A DNA stretch of 64,000 nt, from positions 2,881,801 to 2,945,800 of the forward strand of contig CM055097.1 of assembly GCA_029204225.1 (NCBI GenBank). Reading direction: 5' to 3'. Under the pieces are notes generated by a model, which had not been told where the DNA came from, ran no database searches, and saw only the letters and a list, made by a program, of their open reading frames with translations. Position 1 is the first letter of the stretch, and each line of letters starts with the position of its first letter. The stretch comes from Diphasiastrum complanatum (taxonomy: Eukaryota; Streptophyta; Lycopodiopsida; Lycopodiales; Lycopodiaceae). The position numbers and the translations under genes were made by a program. Of this stretch, positions 10,735 through 21,375 are shown piece after piece.

Positions 10735-12146
10735 CTAACTCAAGCTAATCTAGATCATAATTTGCTCAAAACATAACATGAAACTTGACCACTAACATAT
10801 TTACAAGTGTACATGGAAATGTATGTAGCCTAGCACCCCCAAAACTCAAAATCCTAGATATATAGTTTTTGCATTTCCTCTCACAACCATTCTTCAATAT
10901 CAATGGACTTGGAATCACCATTAAATTTCTCAATAGTGATTTTATCCTTGTATTCTTGAGAATTTTTGAAATCATTTCATTGTTCATGAAGCCTTGTTTC
11001 TTGTGGAACTCATGGTTCAAACACTTTTCTATCAAATTTATCTATGACTTGGCATTCAACATTATTTCACAGCATCTATTTTTCCTTATCAAGTATGCTA
11101 CCTGGACCCGTGTCAACTCTTCAAGCATTTTGATGAGAATATGCTACATGTTACGGAGGAGGCGGTAACTGTGACGATGTAGATGGTTTGTTAAATCTTA
11201 GATTAGAAGGTGTTTTGTCATGTTTGCAAGGTAAACTAGCAAGTTATCTCAACCATTTTTCCTCATTCGCTTCATTATTCTTTTCCATATCTTTCAACAT
11301 TCGTAGGATTAAATCATGTGTAACTTGGAAGTAATCCCTCATGGCTGCTTGTTGGTCCAAAATATATGGTTCTTCTGGAATCTCTAATGTAGGCATATTG
11401 TCTTGAAGAGGATTGGTTTTATCAATTGCTTGTTTTCCACATCCACCCATTTTTAAAGTGATGTAGTATATAAATGTGACAAATTACAAAGAAGGGATCC
11501 AAATTTTGATGGTTTCTCAATGTCCAACTCATCGTTATGATCACTTTTTGTTTTTGTAGCACTTGATTCCGAGCTCAAACTAACGAGATGTGGATGTTTA
11601 AAGAAATTGGAGAAAGTTGAAAATATAAGAACTTAGAAAGAGGGGGTGTAATAAAACAAAACAAAATTTGATTGCATAAAAATTTGGATTCCTTAAAATA
11701 TTGTTTTGCTCATTAAAGATTGGAAGTATGAGCGATTTGAAGTTCGTCGATTAAATTTTTTTAATGGTGATGTTTTCTGAGTATTATATTGCTCATAAAA
11801 AAAAATTGTATATGAGATTGTTTATTAATACAATTTGGAGACGTTGATTGTTTATTATTACAATTTGATAGAGCGAAAATTGAAAGAAACGTAATAACAG
11901 TTGATTTTTGTGGTACATTCTTCATATTGTCCTTTGTGAGTATGATGTTACTTCAATTCTTGATAATGTAAGTAAATTGCCACTACTGCCTTTAATCTAC
12001 TAATTCTAGTTTGTGTTTAGTTGCACATATTACTCTTTGCTATAGATTTGCCTACGTATGTAACGTCTTACTAATTGGTCATTTGGCAATTAGAACTAAA
12101 TGTTTGTTATGTTTATATGTTTGCGACTCCCTCCTGCTTCATCCAA
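10735..12146. other. Unassigned stretch with small frames
   Basis: A 68-codon minus frame at 11244-11450 (MGGCGKQAIDKTNPLQDNMP start, then a charged helical tail) resembles the start of a gag or another element protein but has no diagnostic motif. A 99-codon plus frame at 10869-11168 overlaps an 89-codon minus frame. Nothing was recognised with confidence. Confidence 0.3.
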
Positions 12147-12240
12147 GGGTTGCTGACTTGGTTAGCTTGGCATCTAAAGTTTCTTTAGTCCCAAGTTCAA
12201 ACCCCCTTGGAAACCAAGATGCATTTTCTAGCAACCAAAA
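12147..12240 (+). repeat. tRNA-derived SINE-like element, copy 1
   Basis: The tract GGGTTGCTGACTTGGTTAGC, then TTGGCATCTAAAG, AGTCCCAAGTTCAAACCC and CCTTGGAAACCAAG parallels copy 2 at 62203 almost base for base. The first part resembles a Pol III A box (TGCTGACTTGGTTAG) and AGTTCAAACCC resembles a decayed B box. This is a tRNA-like head followed by an unrelated short body. CpG sites seen in copy 2 are mutated here, as expected of an older copy. Confidence 0.65.
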
Positions 12241-12511
12241 ACCAACTCTAATTCTTTTCAGTACGTGAACTTTTGTTGTTTCACAAGGCATCTCTTTGAT
12301 TCAAAAAGTCATATGTTTTATAGAAGACGATTCCATTGGTCACTAGAGATTGTGTTATTAGCAACTACACTTTTCTCAATGTTATGTTTACCTCGAGCTC
12401 CCATTTTATGACATTTGTTTTGTTTTTAATTTCACACAATGTTGATGATTTTGATACTTAACTTATAGATGATTATTTTCAAAATTTTGAGGACCATTAC
12501 TCATAGAAGGG

Positions 12512-12522
12512 TATGTGTGTGT

Positions 12523-12588
<66 letters not shown>
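12512..12588. repeat. Composite palindromic microsatellite (GT)n(TA)n(CA)n
   Basis: About 29 bases of GT, 31 of TA and 17 of CA follow one another. The GT and CA runs are complementary, so the tract is a hairpin- or cruciform-prone perfect inverted repeat around an AT core. It marks the left border of the long TG/TATG array. Confidence 0.9.
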
Positions 12589-12624
12589 AGCAAAGTGTGC
12601 CCGTCGATGGCGTGCGGGCAGTGG

Positions 12625-13770
12625 TTGGTCTGTGTAAATGTGTGTATACGTATATGTATTTGTATGTGTATGTGTGTATGTATGGATATGTATGTGTGTA
12701 TGTGTATGTGTATGTGTATGTACGCGTGCATATGTGTGAGTATGTGTGTGTGCATCTATACATATGTGTATGTATGTGAGTGTATGTCTATGTCTACATG
12801 TATGTGTATATGTATGTATATGTATTTGTATGTATGTATATGTGTGTGTATGTTTATGTATGTGTATCTGTATGTATAAGTGTATATGTATGTGTATTTC
12901 TATGTGTGTGTATGGGTGTGTATGTGTATGCATGTGCATATGTTTGTGTGTATTGTATGTGTGCATGTGTATGTGTATCACTATGTATAAGTGTATTGTA
13001 TGTGTGTGTATCACTGTGTTTGTGTGTGTATGTGTATGTCTATGTGCATATGTGTATGTATGTGTATATGTATAAGTATGTGTATGTGTGCATGTATGTG
13101 TATGTACATGTATGTGTATGTGTATGAGTGTATGTGTACGTGTACGTGTACGTGTACGTGTACGTGTATGTGTATGTGTATGAGTGAATGTGTGTATATG
13201 AGTATGTATCTATGTGCGTGTGTATGAATATGTGTACATGTACATGTACGTGTATGTATTTGTACATATGTATATGTTATGCCTAGGAGTATGTATGTGT
13301 ATATATATGTGTATGTGTATTGTTTGTGTATGTGAATGTTTGTGTATATGTGAATGTATATGCATATGTATGTGTATGTGTATGTCTGTGTATGTATATG
13401 TATGTGTGTGTATGATATGTGTATTTGTATGTATATGTATATTTATATGTATATGTATATGTATATTTATGTGTATGTCTATTTGTATGTGCATGTGGAT
13501 GTATGTATATGTGTATGTGTACGTATGTGCATGTGCATGTGTATGTGTATGTGTGTATATGTGTATTATATGTGTGTGTACATGTATGTATGTATATATG
13601 TGTATGTGTGTACATGTGTATGTGTATGTGTATAGTAATGTATTTGTATATGTATGTGTGCAGGTATATGTGTATGTGTGTATATTTATATTTGTACATG
13701 TATGTGTATGTGTTTGTGTATGTATGTGTATGTGCGTATATGTGTGTATGTGTGTGTGCTTGTGTATGTG
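12625..13770. repeat. Long interrupted TG/TATG/TACG microsatellite array
   Basis: More than 1.1 kb of plus strand is made nearly only of TG, TATG, TGTATG and related units, with rare substitutions. A purer sub-array of GTACGT units lies near 13135-13165. Long open frames on both strands (up to 234 codons, Cys/Val/Tyr-rich on plus, His/Thr/Tyr-rich on minus) are by-products of the repeat and are not genes. Alternating purine-pyrimidine sequence of this length can adopt Z-DNA. Confidence 0.95.
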
Positions 13771-15029
13771 TAGTCAAAAAATAGGCTTCTATGTATGTGC
13801 ATATGTATTGTATGTATGTACGCATAGGCGAAGAGTAGGGTCTAGGCGTGACATAGGGAGGGTTAACAACACCCTTACACTCTTTCTCAAAAATATCTTT
13901 ATATATATAGATATATAAAATTGTCAAAAGTTTCACAATATCATTTTCAGAGAAATAATGTAGATTCCGTTCCTACAGTTTTGCAAAAAAATTTGAGCAC
14001 TGGCCAACCCCTCTAGCAAGTGTTGAAGCACCAACGATCGATGGCCGAAGGGCGTGCACCGTGGGCCCATGTCTTGGATGTTGATATGGATCGAGTGGGG
14101 ACAGGGAGGCGACATCAATAATTGGCACGGGGATAGAGGCCATATAGATTTGGCCCGACCCCATGCCAATAACCTTCTAACATGTGGTTGTTGCATTTTT
14201 CGGAAAGGGAATAGGACTCCGCGATGCCCAATGAAAAATTGCGAATTTTATTGACTCTTTTAGCTGGAGTGCAGGGGAGACATTTGAGTAGGCAAATTTT
14301 GGTAGGTTTTTAGGCTTGCCCTCAATTGTTCACTTTTTGACTTGTGCTTCACCCAATCCTAAAGCACACACATGATTCCCCATGGACCTCCCAGCCTCAT
14401 GCACATATACACAGTAAAGAAGAAACAATGTTTTTGGGACAAATCTATAGAAGATCTAGTTAGTCCCACAAAATTATGTGATAGGATTACATATACACAT
14501 GTGGCATGCAAAGAGGCGAGTAAGAGGCAACAACATAGATCGTATGGGGGCATAGCGTGTCTTCAAAATGTGTCGTGACCGAACCTAGGCGTGTAATGAA
14601 GAAGTGGGAGGGAGGAGAGGGAGTGAACCACTTCCTGGGATGGCTAGATGAAGAACCCAATTCATGTCTATGCAATCAGGAACTGGCGCATGAAATTGGC
14701 TTTTGCTCACATGGGACAAAATTTGTGAGCCAATTTTTAGCACTCGTAGTTGTGGCAGCGTAGCGAAGATGTGAGGTTTGGCACAGAAGCAACTGCCTCG
14801 TCCTAGCCTGGCCACATGCATTCTGTGCATCTTGGACGGGACGAGCCTCCTGTTTGGAAAATACAAGCTTGTCAAACACATGCATTTTTTGCGAGCCGAC
14901 AATTTCGAGATAAAGTGAGTCCTTATTTTTTTTACATTTTGACATCCAGGATGTAGGATCACGTCCTCGGTGCGCATATCCTGCTATGCTATGGATGACA
15001 TCCTTTCGCTTTTTCCTTTCTCTTTTCCT
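13771..15029. promoter_or_regulatory. Region upstream of CHLM, presumed to hold its promoter
   Basis: No frame here has a recognised motif. The stretch is less AT-rich than the retroelement regions. The last part (about 14995-15030) is a pyrimidine patch (CTTTTTCCTTTCTCTTTTCC), a feature often seen near plant core promoters or in 5' untranslated regions. I see no convincing TATA box. The transcription start cannot be placed from sequence. Confidence 0.4.
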
Positions 15030-15030
15030 C

Positions 15031-15076
15031 TCTGAGAGAGAGAGAAAGTGCGAGCGAGCGAGCGATCGATCGATCT
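15031..15076 (+). repeat. GA / GCGA / TCGA simple repeats in the CHLM 5' untranslated region
   Basis: Directly before the chosen CHLM start lie GAGAGAGAGA, then GCGAGCGAGCGAGCGA and TCGATCGATCGA. GA-rich leaders are common in plant 5' untranslated regions. An in-frame ATG at 15048 lies inside this tract and would add only 11 residues. Confidence 0.7.
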
Positions 15077-15080
15077 GGAG

Positions 15081-16202
15081 ATGGCGTCGCTTCTTTGCAC
15101 TACAAGCTCCAGTATCGCAAGCACATCCTTCTTCGATTCTGTTCACCAACACCAGCTTCCATTTACTTGCGATCATCGCAAGCTTCTGCCTCTTTCTGCC
15201 GGTTCCAAGCATCCTAGATTAGCCGCAACGCGGAATCCACCCCAAACAAGCGGGGGCAGAAGGGATGTGGTGGCAATGGCGAGCTTGCAAGACCTTGAAG
15301 TGTGCTCACATTTTGTGCAGACAATTGCTGGGTATGTTCCATTTGGGTTTGTGGATGCAGCATCTGTTTCGGCAGACGGAAGCCTAGCATTTGCCCTGGC
15401 AGGGGGTGGAGCTGTTGCAGCTCTAGCTGCGGCTCTGTCTCTGGCAGACCCAGAGAAGCGGAGGCAGAAGCAAGCTGCGGACGCTGGGGGTGACGATAAA
15501 GATGTTGTGAAGAACTACTTCAACTCATCAGGCTTTGAAAGATGGAGAAGGATTTACGGGGAAGCAGATGATGTTAATTCTGTTCAGCTGGATATTAGAC
15601 AAGGCCATGCTCAGACCATTGACAAGGTTCTGAGTATTCTGAAAGAGGGCGGTTCACTGGAAGGCGTCACAGTCTGCGATGCCGGATGCGGCACTGGCAG
15701 CCTCGCTATACCTCTGGCTTTGGAAGGCGCCATTGTGAATGCTAGTGACATTTCTTCAGCAATGGTGGTGGAAGCAGAGAAGAAAGCCTGTGAGGCCCTG
15801 AGCAAAGCAGCTCCTCTTACTGGTAAAGCTTTGAAAAACCCACAATTTCAGACTCAAGACTTGGAATCCATCACTGGAAAATATGATACTGTAGCGTGCT
15901 TAGATGTGTTGATCCACTACCCTCAAGACAAAGCTGGGGCGATGATCAGTCACCTTGCCTCTCTTGCCCAGAAGCGCCTCATTCTGAGTTTTGCTCCTAA
16001 GACTCTGTATTACTCTGTGCTGAAGAGAATTGGAGAGTTCTTCCCAGGGCCTTCCAAAGCCACACGGGCTTACTTGCATGCAGAAGAGGAAGTGGAAGAA
16101 GCTCTGAAGAAGGCAGGATGGCTTGTTCGGCGCAGGGAAATGACAGCCACTAAGTTTTACTTTTCTCGTTTGCTAGAAGCAGTGCCATTGAGCTCACAAT
16201 AG
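15081..16202 (+). CDS. CHLM: Magnesium-protoporphyrin IX methyltransferase, chloroplast precursor
   Basis: A 373-codon uninterrupted frame encodes the enzyme that moves a methyl group from S-adenosylmethionine to Mg-protoporphyrin IX, the chlorophyll-branch step after Mg-chelatase, at chloroplast membranes. Residues 1 to about 60 are Ser/Thr/Arg-rich with almost no acids, a transit peptide. A hydrophobic Ala/Gly/Leu segment lies at about 101-122. The SAM-binding motif I is VCDAGCGTGSLAIPLA (D200, G202, G204, G206), with ASDIS at 221-225 and ACLDVLIHYP at 272-281. The C-terminal family region follows, including FAPKT, FFPGPSKATRAY and GWLVRRREMTATKFYFSRLLE. The length fits plant CHLM precursors. 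I chose the ATG at 15081 (MASLLCTTSS) because it starts a normal transit peptide; the upstream ATG at 15048 adds a charged 11-mer. The coding region is GC-richer than its surroundings. No intron interrupts it, and no linked pathway gene is seen. Confidence 0.95.
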   Translation: MASLLCTTSSSIASTSFFDSVHQHQLPFTCDHRKLLPLSAGSKHPRLAATRNPPQTSGGRRDVVAMASLQDLEVCSHFVQTIAGYVPFGFVDAASVSADGSLAFALAGGGAVAALAAALSLADPEKRRQKQAADAGGDDKDVVKNYFNSSGFERWRRIYGEADDVNSVQLDIRQGHAQTIDKVLSILKEGGSLEGVTVCDAGCGTGSLAIPLALEGAIVNASDISSAMVVEAEKKACEALSKAAPLTGKALKNPQFQTQDLESITGKYDTVACLDVLIHYPQDKAGAMISHLASLAQKRLILSFAPKTLYYSVLKRIGEFFPGPSKATRAYLHAEEEVEEALKKAGWLVRRREMTATKFYFSRLLEAVPLSSQ

Positions 16203-19126
16203 TGTATGCCATAACAGGATCTTGTAACAGTAGAAATTTTTTGAGAAAAGTTTTAATGGCTAAGATTGAGGGGATTTTTGGGCTTTTTCATCATCTGAAA
16301 GTTCTGTCATCAAAATGATCTTAGCTGTTCTGGAGGAATTGTCTTTTTGGCCAACATGACACATGCAATTTAGATTTCTTTGCTAACGTATTTCATTGAA
16401 AAGACAGTATGGAAATTTTTGGCTGAAGGAAAGAAGCCCATGTGTGCTGAACTTCCTAGCAGCTTTGTTAAACAATGCTTGCAACAAATAAGTTTTAAAA
16501 GTAGGAAAAAGTCATACCTGGCAAGTACAATTGGGGCAAATTTCCCTTTTGGCATCTTCATGCTGTTGCAGAATGAAAGAGTTAGCAGTTGATATTTATC
16601 TGAGTAGCTGCAAAGAATATCCATTTAAGTAAAGGTTCTCCCACATGCATCTAAGGTCTGTAATTCCATTTTTATGCAGTTCTTGTGAGGGTGCTCATAA
16701 AACAAAATGTTACTATAGTGGTCATGACTATTTACAAAAAAGCCAAGTCGATGCGAAAGCAAGATGCAATGGCATTTCAACTCCGTTGTGATATTAGCAC
16801 TCTTCAACTGCTGCATCCTTAGTCACTATCATCCAAACTTCGCACCATTTTGTTTGATTCCATATATTTGGCATAGAAATTGATGAATCTCATTTCGTTG
16901 TGTTTAAGCATAGCTTCATAGTTTTCCTATAAGGCCGTCACAATGTCTTTAAATGTGTTGTGTTGGACCTTGTAGTGTTCTGCTCGCTTAAAATGGCATA
17001 CATATGTCCTCTTGAGAGCATCTTGGTTTGTGTGTTTGAGTCACTTTAGAAGTTTTGTGAGACTGGCAATTTGAACGTGTTGTTGTTGAGCAATAGCCTC
17101 ACTTTGTGCAGATTGCCTCTCCAAACACTCTTCAATGCATTTTTCATCCTACTCATAGCTTAACCTTTTTCTATGACTTACAATTTTTCAATTGGTAGAT
17201 ACATTCTTTTACACTAAGTTATCAACCCATAAATATCTCACATGAGTCATCTTCCACTACAAAAAAATTTCAATGATGCCAAAGAGTCCCCATCCATCAG
17301 TGTGTCTTTCTATCGTCCACGTACTTTTGTTGCATTGCAACGTTCGCAAGCATTTTTCAACTATTCCACAAGTGTAAGTTGCAAGAGCAATTGCTTCAGA
17401 GATTCCTCCACCTATTAGTAACACTATGATAGGTAGTAACTTACATCAAGCAATGGGTTTTGAGTAATATTTTGATGTCTTATGCTGTATTAAGTACATT
17501 ACCTTAATTATGTTTCGCCATTTTGGCATTATCATTACATGTACTCTCATCTTTTTGTACATTGATGAGTTTTCCCATCCTTCACTAATAAAAGCAAGAG
17601 TTGAATCTGTAAAAGACTTAAGGACAGCTTTGAGTCAATTGTTTTGGACAATTCATCAATCAAAATTGCCATACAAATCCATGATTGTTTCAAATTTTAA
17701 GCATCAAAAAACAAAACTGAATTTCAAAAACCCATAGATTTAACTCTCACAACGAAGGTGCTCCTTCACCAACAAGTGAAAAAGTTCAAAAAAGAAAGCA
17801 AATTGTAGCCTTCTCATTTTGGATGTGATACATGTAATTTGAGTTTTTTTTCTTAAGAGACTCGTAGAATAATCTCGTTGATAATATCTTGATGTGATTG
17901 TATGGTCGAATGAGTGGCAAAATAAGAAAATTGAAAAGTGAAGAAATACAAAAAACTAAAGTGATACCCAATATCAAAGATGTGCTTGTTTTTTAAATAT
18001 ATTAAACATCTAAGTAAGCACATGTTCCTTTTAGATCCAATTATGATGAACAATGGAAAAGTCCTCTACACAAATTTTACTTGTCCAATAACCCATCAAA
18101 CTCCATAACCAAAAATTCACATGCCCATAAAGATTTTTTGACGTTGATAAAAGTTTTGCACAATCAATCAAGCTAGACCACACATTTTCCCTCTCTCTCT
18201 TTTGGCACATTGCTATGGTATAGCATATTACCCAAAGATTTTGGCAAATTTTGACATATGACACCCAGTTGCATGCTTGAGGAGCTACCTTATGAACCTT
18301 TTGGAACTATTGACTTGGCCGCTCTACAATCAACCTTTTCTTTGTTCAATCTCCAAACTAGCCAAGTTGATGTTCCATCCTTTGACATAGACACTTTTTT
18401 TTTGACTTGGGGATTGAGCAACCCGATAAGCCCCACAAATCTAGTCTTGCCCTCAAACGATGTGGATACATTTTCTCTCAATTCCATTGAGGTGCATCAC
18501 AAATTTTTCAAGGAATGTCTCTTGCAAATGCCGAAACTCATCCAAGACTTCCTCTTCTCTTATCCATATCTTACAACCTGAGGAAGATACAAATTCTCAT
18601 ACCTAGCCTCAAAATTGCAACCTCATCCTTTAAGTACTACCATATGCAACCTCCAACCACAATCCACATGGCAGAATGAGGTATTCATCACAAATCTTCG
18701 TGCCTTGGAAGTTTATTTCTTTGCACTCAACACATACAGATTGATCCAACATATCGCTTTGTAAAGAGACGCATGACTTCAACTAAAGACTATAATGCGG
18801 AAAACTATAACTTTTTTCGCCTTTCATCATAAAAGGGATGAAATACTTTTGATAGACTTTTAATGTAATCATCAATTTTTTCATAAAAAACATAGAAAAA
18901 AGTCTGGATACAAAAGTATTAATTATCATTGTCGTAAGGTATGGAACCTATCGATTCTTAATTACCATTCCTAACTATTGACTACCTTCCCAGTCAGAAT
19001 GCCGACATTTTTTATGGCTCATTTGAAGAAACTTATATGGACACTTCTAGGCTCTTCATGAGAGATAAAATATGCATAATTGGTGGATCCATCATCCACT
19101 TGCTTGTCTTTTTCATCATAAGAGAG
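16203..19126. other. Downstream of CHLM: 3' untranslated sequence, then unassigned DNA
   Basis: The first 150-250 bases presumably hold the CHLM 3' untranslated region; no single polyadenylation signal stands out. Beyond it the sequence is AT-rich. A 107-codon plus frame at 18258-18581 (MTPSCMLEELPYEPFGTIDL start) has no motif I know. Its neighbours are short frames on both strands. Confidence 0.4.
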
Positions 19127-19127
19127 C

Positions 19128-19166
<39 letters not shown>

Positions 19167-19196
19167 CATATATCTGTGTGTGTGTGTGTGTGTGTT
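19127..19196. repeat. Composite microsatellite (CT)n(TA)n(TG)n
   Basis: Adjacent runs of CT, TA (interrupted by ACATATATC) and TG. It abuts the left side of the copia LTR remnant. Confidence 0.9.
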
Positions 19197-19229
19197 TGTG
19201 TTGATCTTTTAAGATATGTTTTGCATTTA

Positions 19230-19957
19230 AAAATCAAATTCGATTATTTGGCCATCCTCGAACAATCGACTGCAATCCGCCCGACTATTGGCTGATCAAC
19301 AAGTACATTGAATTATGTCTAGACTGAATCTCTAACTGATCAGATACTGTCTGAAGGCGACTGCCAACAACACGTAGTGCCTTAATCCTAAATGTAAAGT
19401 ACAGATTAAACATTCTCCTAATTAGCCATGTGTATATATCCAGCAACTTATTAGTTGCTGGATTAGACAATACAGCAGATCAATCGAACATCCAAAGCAC
19501 AATTGTTTTGTTCTTTCTCTCTATTATTACAAAGTATTGTTTCATAAAGAACGCGACTCTGACTGTATTCATACTATATCTATTCGCGACTAAATAATCA
19601 ATGTTCCATAAATCTAAGTCGTGTTTATTGTGATTGAATGCTCACTTTATTCATGTTCAAATTTTTTCTTGCTTGCAGATAAAATTATTCGTAGAGTAAA
19701 CTTGTATGATTGATAGTCTGAGTCAGATGTCATGCTCTAATCTTCGCGCCTAATACGCTTCTACAAAGCTAAAATCGATCTAATTTGTGCATGGCTATAG
19801 AATCGATTGTATCGACTCAGTGACTTCGAAGCTATGATTAAGTAGGACATACTTTGAACTACCGAAGTCAGTTTGAATACGATAGATGTAGTTGCATGCC
19901 CCAAGGATTCCTGCTCGCTTCTCTATGTCACGATGTGCAGACCTTACAATCCCAACA
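19230..19957 (+). mobile_element. Copia-type 5' LTR remnant (left border uncertain)
   Basis: The right end ...CCCAACA at 19957 is followed without a gap by a primer-site sequence. The segment shares features with the LTR at 46068 onward: early TTCGATTATT / TTGGATTATT text, a GATCAA..ACAAGTA / GATCAACAAGTA block and TTCGCGACTAA near the end of both. The left end is blurred by the adjoining microsatellite. Confidence 0.6.
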
Positions 19958-19969
19958 TGGTATCAAGGC
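19958..19969 (+). other. Primer binding site variant (TGGTATCAAGGC)
   Basis: TGGTATCAAGGC directly follows the LTR end CA. It differs from the tRNA-Met site TGGTATCAGAGC at a few late positions. Confidence 0.65.
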
Positions 19970-20112
19970 GGTAATTTCTACTCTTTGATTCTTTTGAAGT
20001 AGACTTAGAGCTTACTTTATTAGAATGATTGTTCTTATAAAGAGTAGAAACTTACTATAATTGTTTTCAGTCATATAATCTATTATTTGCATACACTCAT
20101 CCTGAATTTCTA

Positions 20113-20640
20113 GATGGATTTGCAATCATAGTCTGCTCTAATGATAGACAAACTCGATGGTGGGAATTACCACTTGTGGAAACTCAAGATAAGAGTAGTA
20201 CTGATGGCCAAGGAGCTTTGGAAAATAGTCGCTGAGCAAGCCATTTCCAAGGTAAAGCTCAGGGATGGCAAGACTTTCGCCTTGATCACCCTTAACATCT
20301 CTGACACATAGATTGGCCACATCAGACAAGCCCAATCTTCAAAGAAGCTTGGAATGTATTGAATACACTTATGAAGTGAGGGATGTCACTTCAAAGCTAC
20401 ATTTGAGGAGAAAGTTATTTCACCCGGAATGTCAGAAAGTGATTTTGTTCAGAATCACATTAATCAATTCAAGACTCTATTGGAGCAAATGGTGGTAATA
20501 GGAGCAGTGATCCAAGACTTTGACGTTGTAATGATCTTATTGTCTAGCCTGCCATTATAAAGTCCTGTACTAAGGATCCTATTCTAAGAATGCCAATAAC
20601 AAGCAACACAAGGGAAACAAATGGTGGACAAATCAACCCA
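20113..20640 (+). pseudogene. Ty1/copia gag fragment with stops
   Basis: In interrupted plus frames the text reads LDGGNYHLWKLKIRVVLMAK, then ELWKIV and KTFALITLNISD. Later, in another frame, come INQFKTLLEQMVVIGAVIQD and DVVMILLSSLP. These are the copia gag landmarks (Lys-Leu-Asp-Gly...Tyr..W, L.DLW, LLSSLP). At least three stops and a frameshift break it. The same family is seen at 59143-59715 (minus). Its body is interrupted by the element at 20851-26401. Confidence 0.75.
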
Positions 20641-20845
20641 ACCAGTCCTAGATCGAACGGATCTAGCCCCCAAGCTATGGTTCAATCTCATTGAGGAATG
20701 AGAAATCACTCTAGTAGCATGTAGCTACCAATCATGCAATCAAGCATACACTAGTGAGAGCCCAATAGGTATACTTATACCCTCCAAGGCCCATGCACCA
20801 CTAGTAGTGCACTGTGACACCTCACTGAACACCTCTGCAGCCTAT

Positions 20846-20850
20846 TTGGG
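20846..20850. other. Target-site duplication TTGGG, left copy
   Basis: The five bases before the 5' LTR are TTGGG and recur exactly after the 3' LTR (26402-26406). Confidence 0.85.
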
Positions 20851-21362
20851 TGTTATATCCATGGCCAATAAGTAGGATTCAGTATACTCCTAGTCTTGGA
20901 TACACGATACTCTAGTAAATCAAGTTGTTAGTTATGCCATGTCATACTGGATGTACCCGAAAGTAACTAATATCCTTGTGAGGCCTAGAACACACTAAAT
21001 GGAGTTTAGACAAGGTATGAGATAGTGTATGCATGTGTAGAGTTATCAATAGCAATTCTATGAATAGGTGGTCCATGCTTAGGAGTCTATTCTAGGTGAA
21101 TCTATGTATAGGGAATTTAGAGCTATGCATGGCTATGTGCCCAGGTTTTGGATCTATATATTGAGGCCAAATTTGCCCTACTCCTCATTGTGATCATTGA
21201 TTCATTGCCAGAGTTTCACTCTACAATCATGTTTCTTGTTCATTGGCTTGGGGGTGAAGTTTGAGATGATTGGTTGCTTCTACTTGGTTGGGTGGTTGCT
21301 CCATAGTGTGTTTTCCATTGTGTATTGTCTTGTAAGTAGGATCTTAGGGAGCTTCCCTTATA
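20851..21362 (+). mobile_element. 5' LTR of the non-coding gypsy derivative
   Basis: It starts TGTTATATCC and ends CTTCCCTTATA, 512 bp. It aligns end to end with 25893-26401. The 3' copy lacks about 13 bases (near the CCTAGAACACAC region) and carries scattered substitutions. The terminal TA instead of CA is shared by both copies. Confidence 0.9.
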
Positions 21363-21363
21363 G

Positions 21364-21375
21364 TGGTATCAGAGC
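21364..21375 (+). other. Primer binding site (TGGTATCAGAGC)
   Basis: A perfect tRNA-Met-type primer site lies one base after the 5' LTR. Confidence 0.9.

Noticed and set aside
12463-13936. Many long open frames (up to 234 codons) on both strands in the TG/TATG array
   Set aside because: They are translations of a microsatellite; frames are open because the repeat lacks stops in those phases, and the peptides are pure low complexity.
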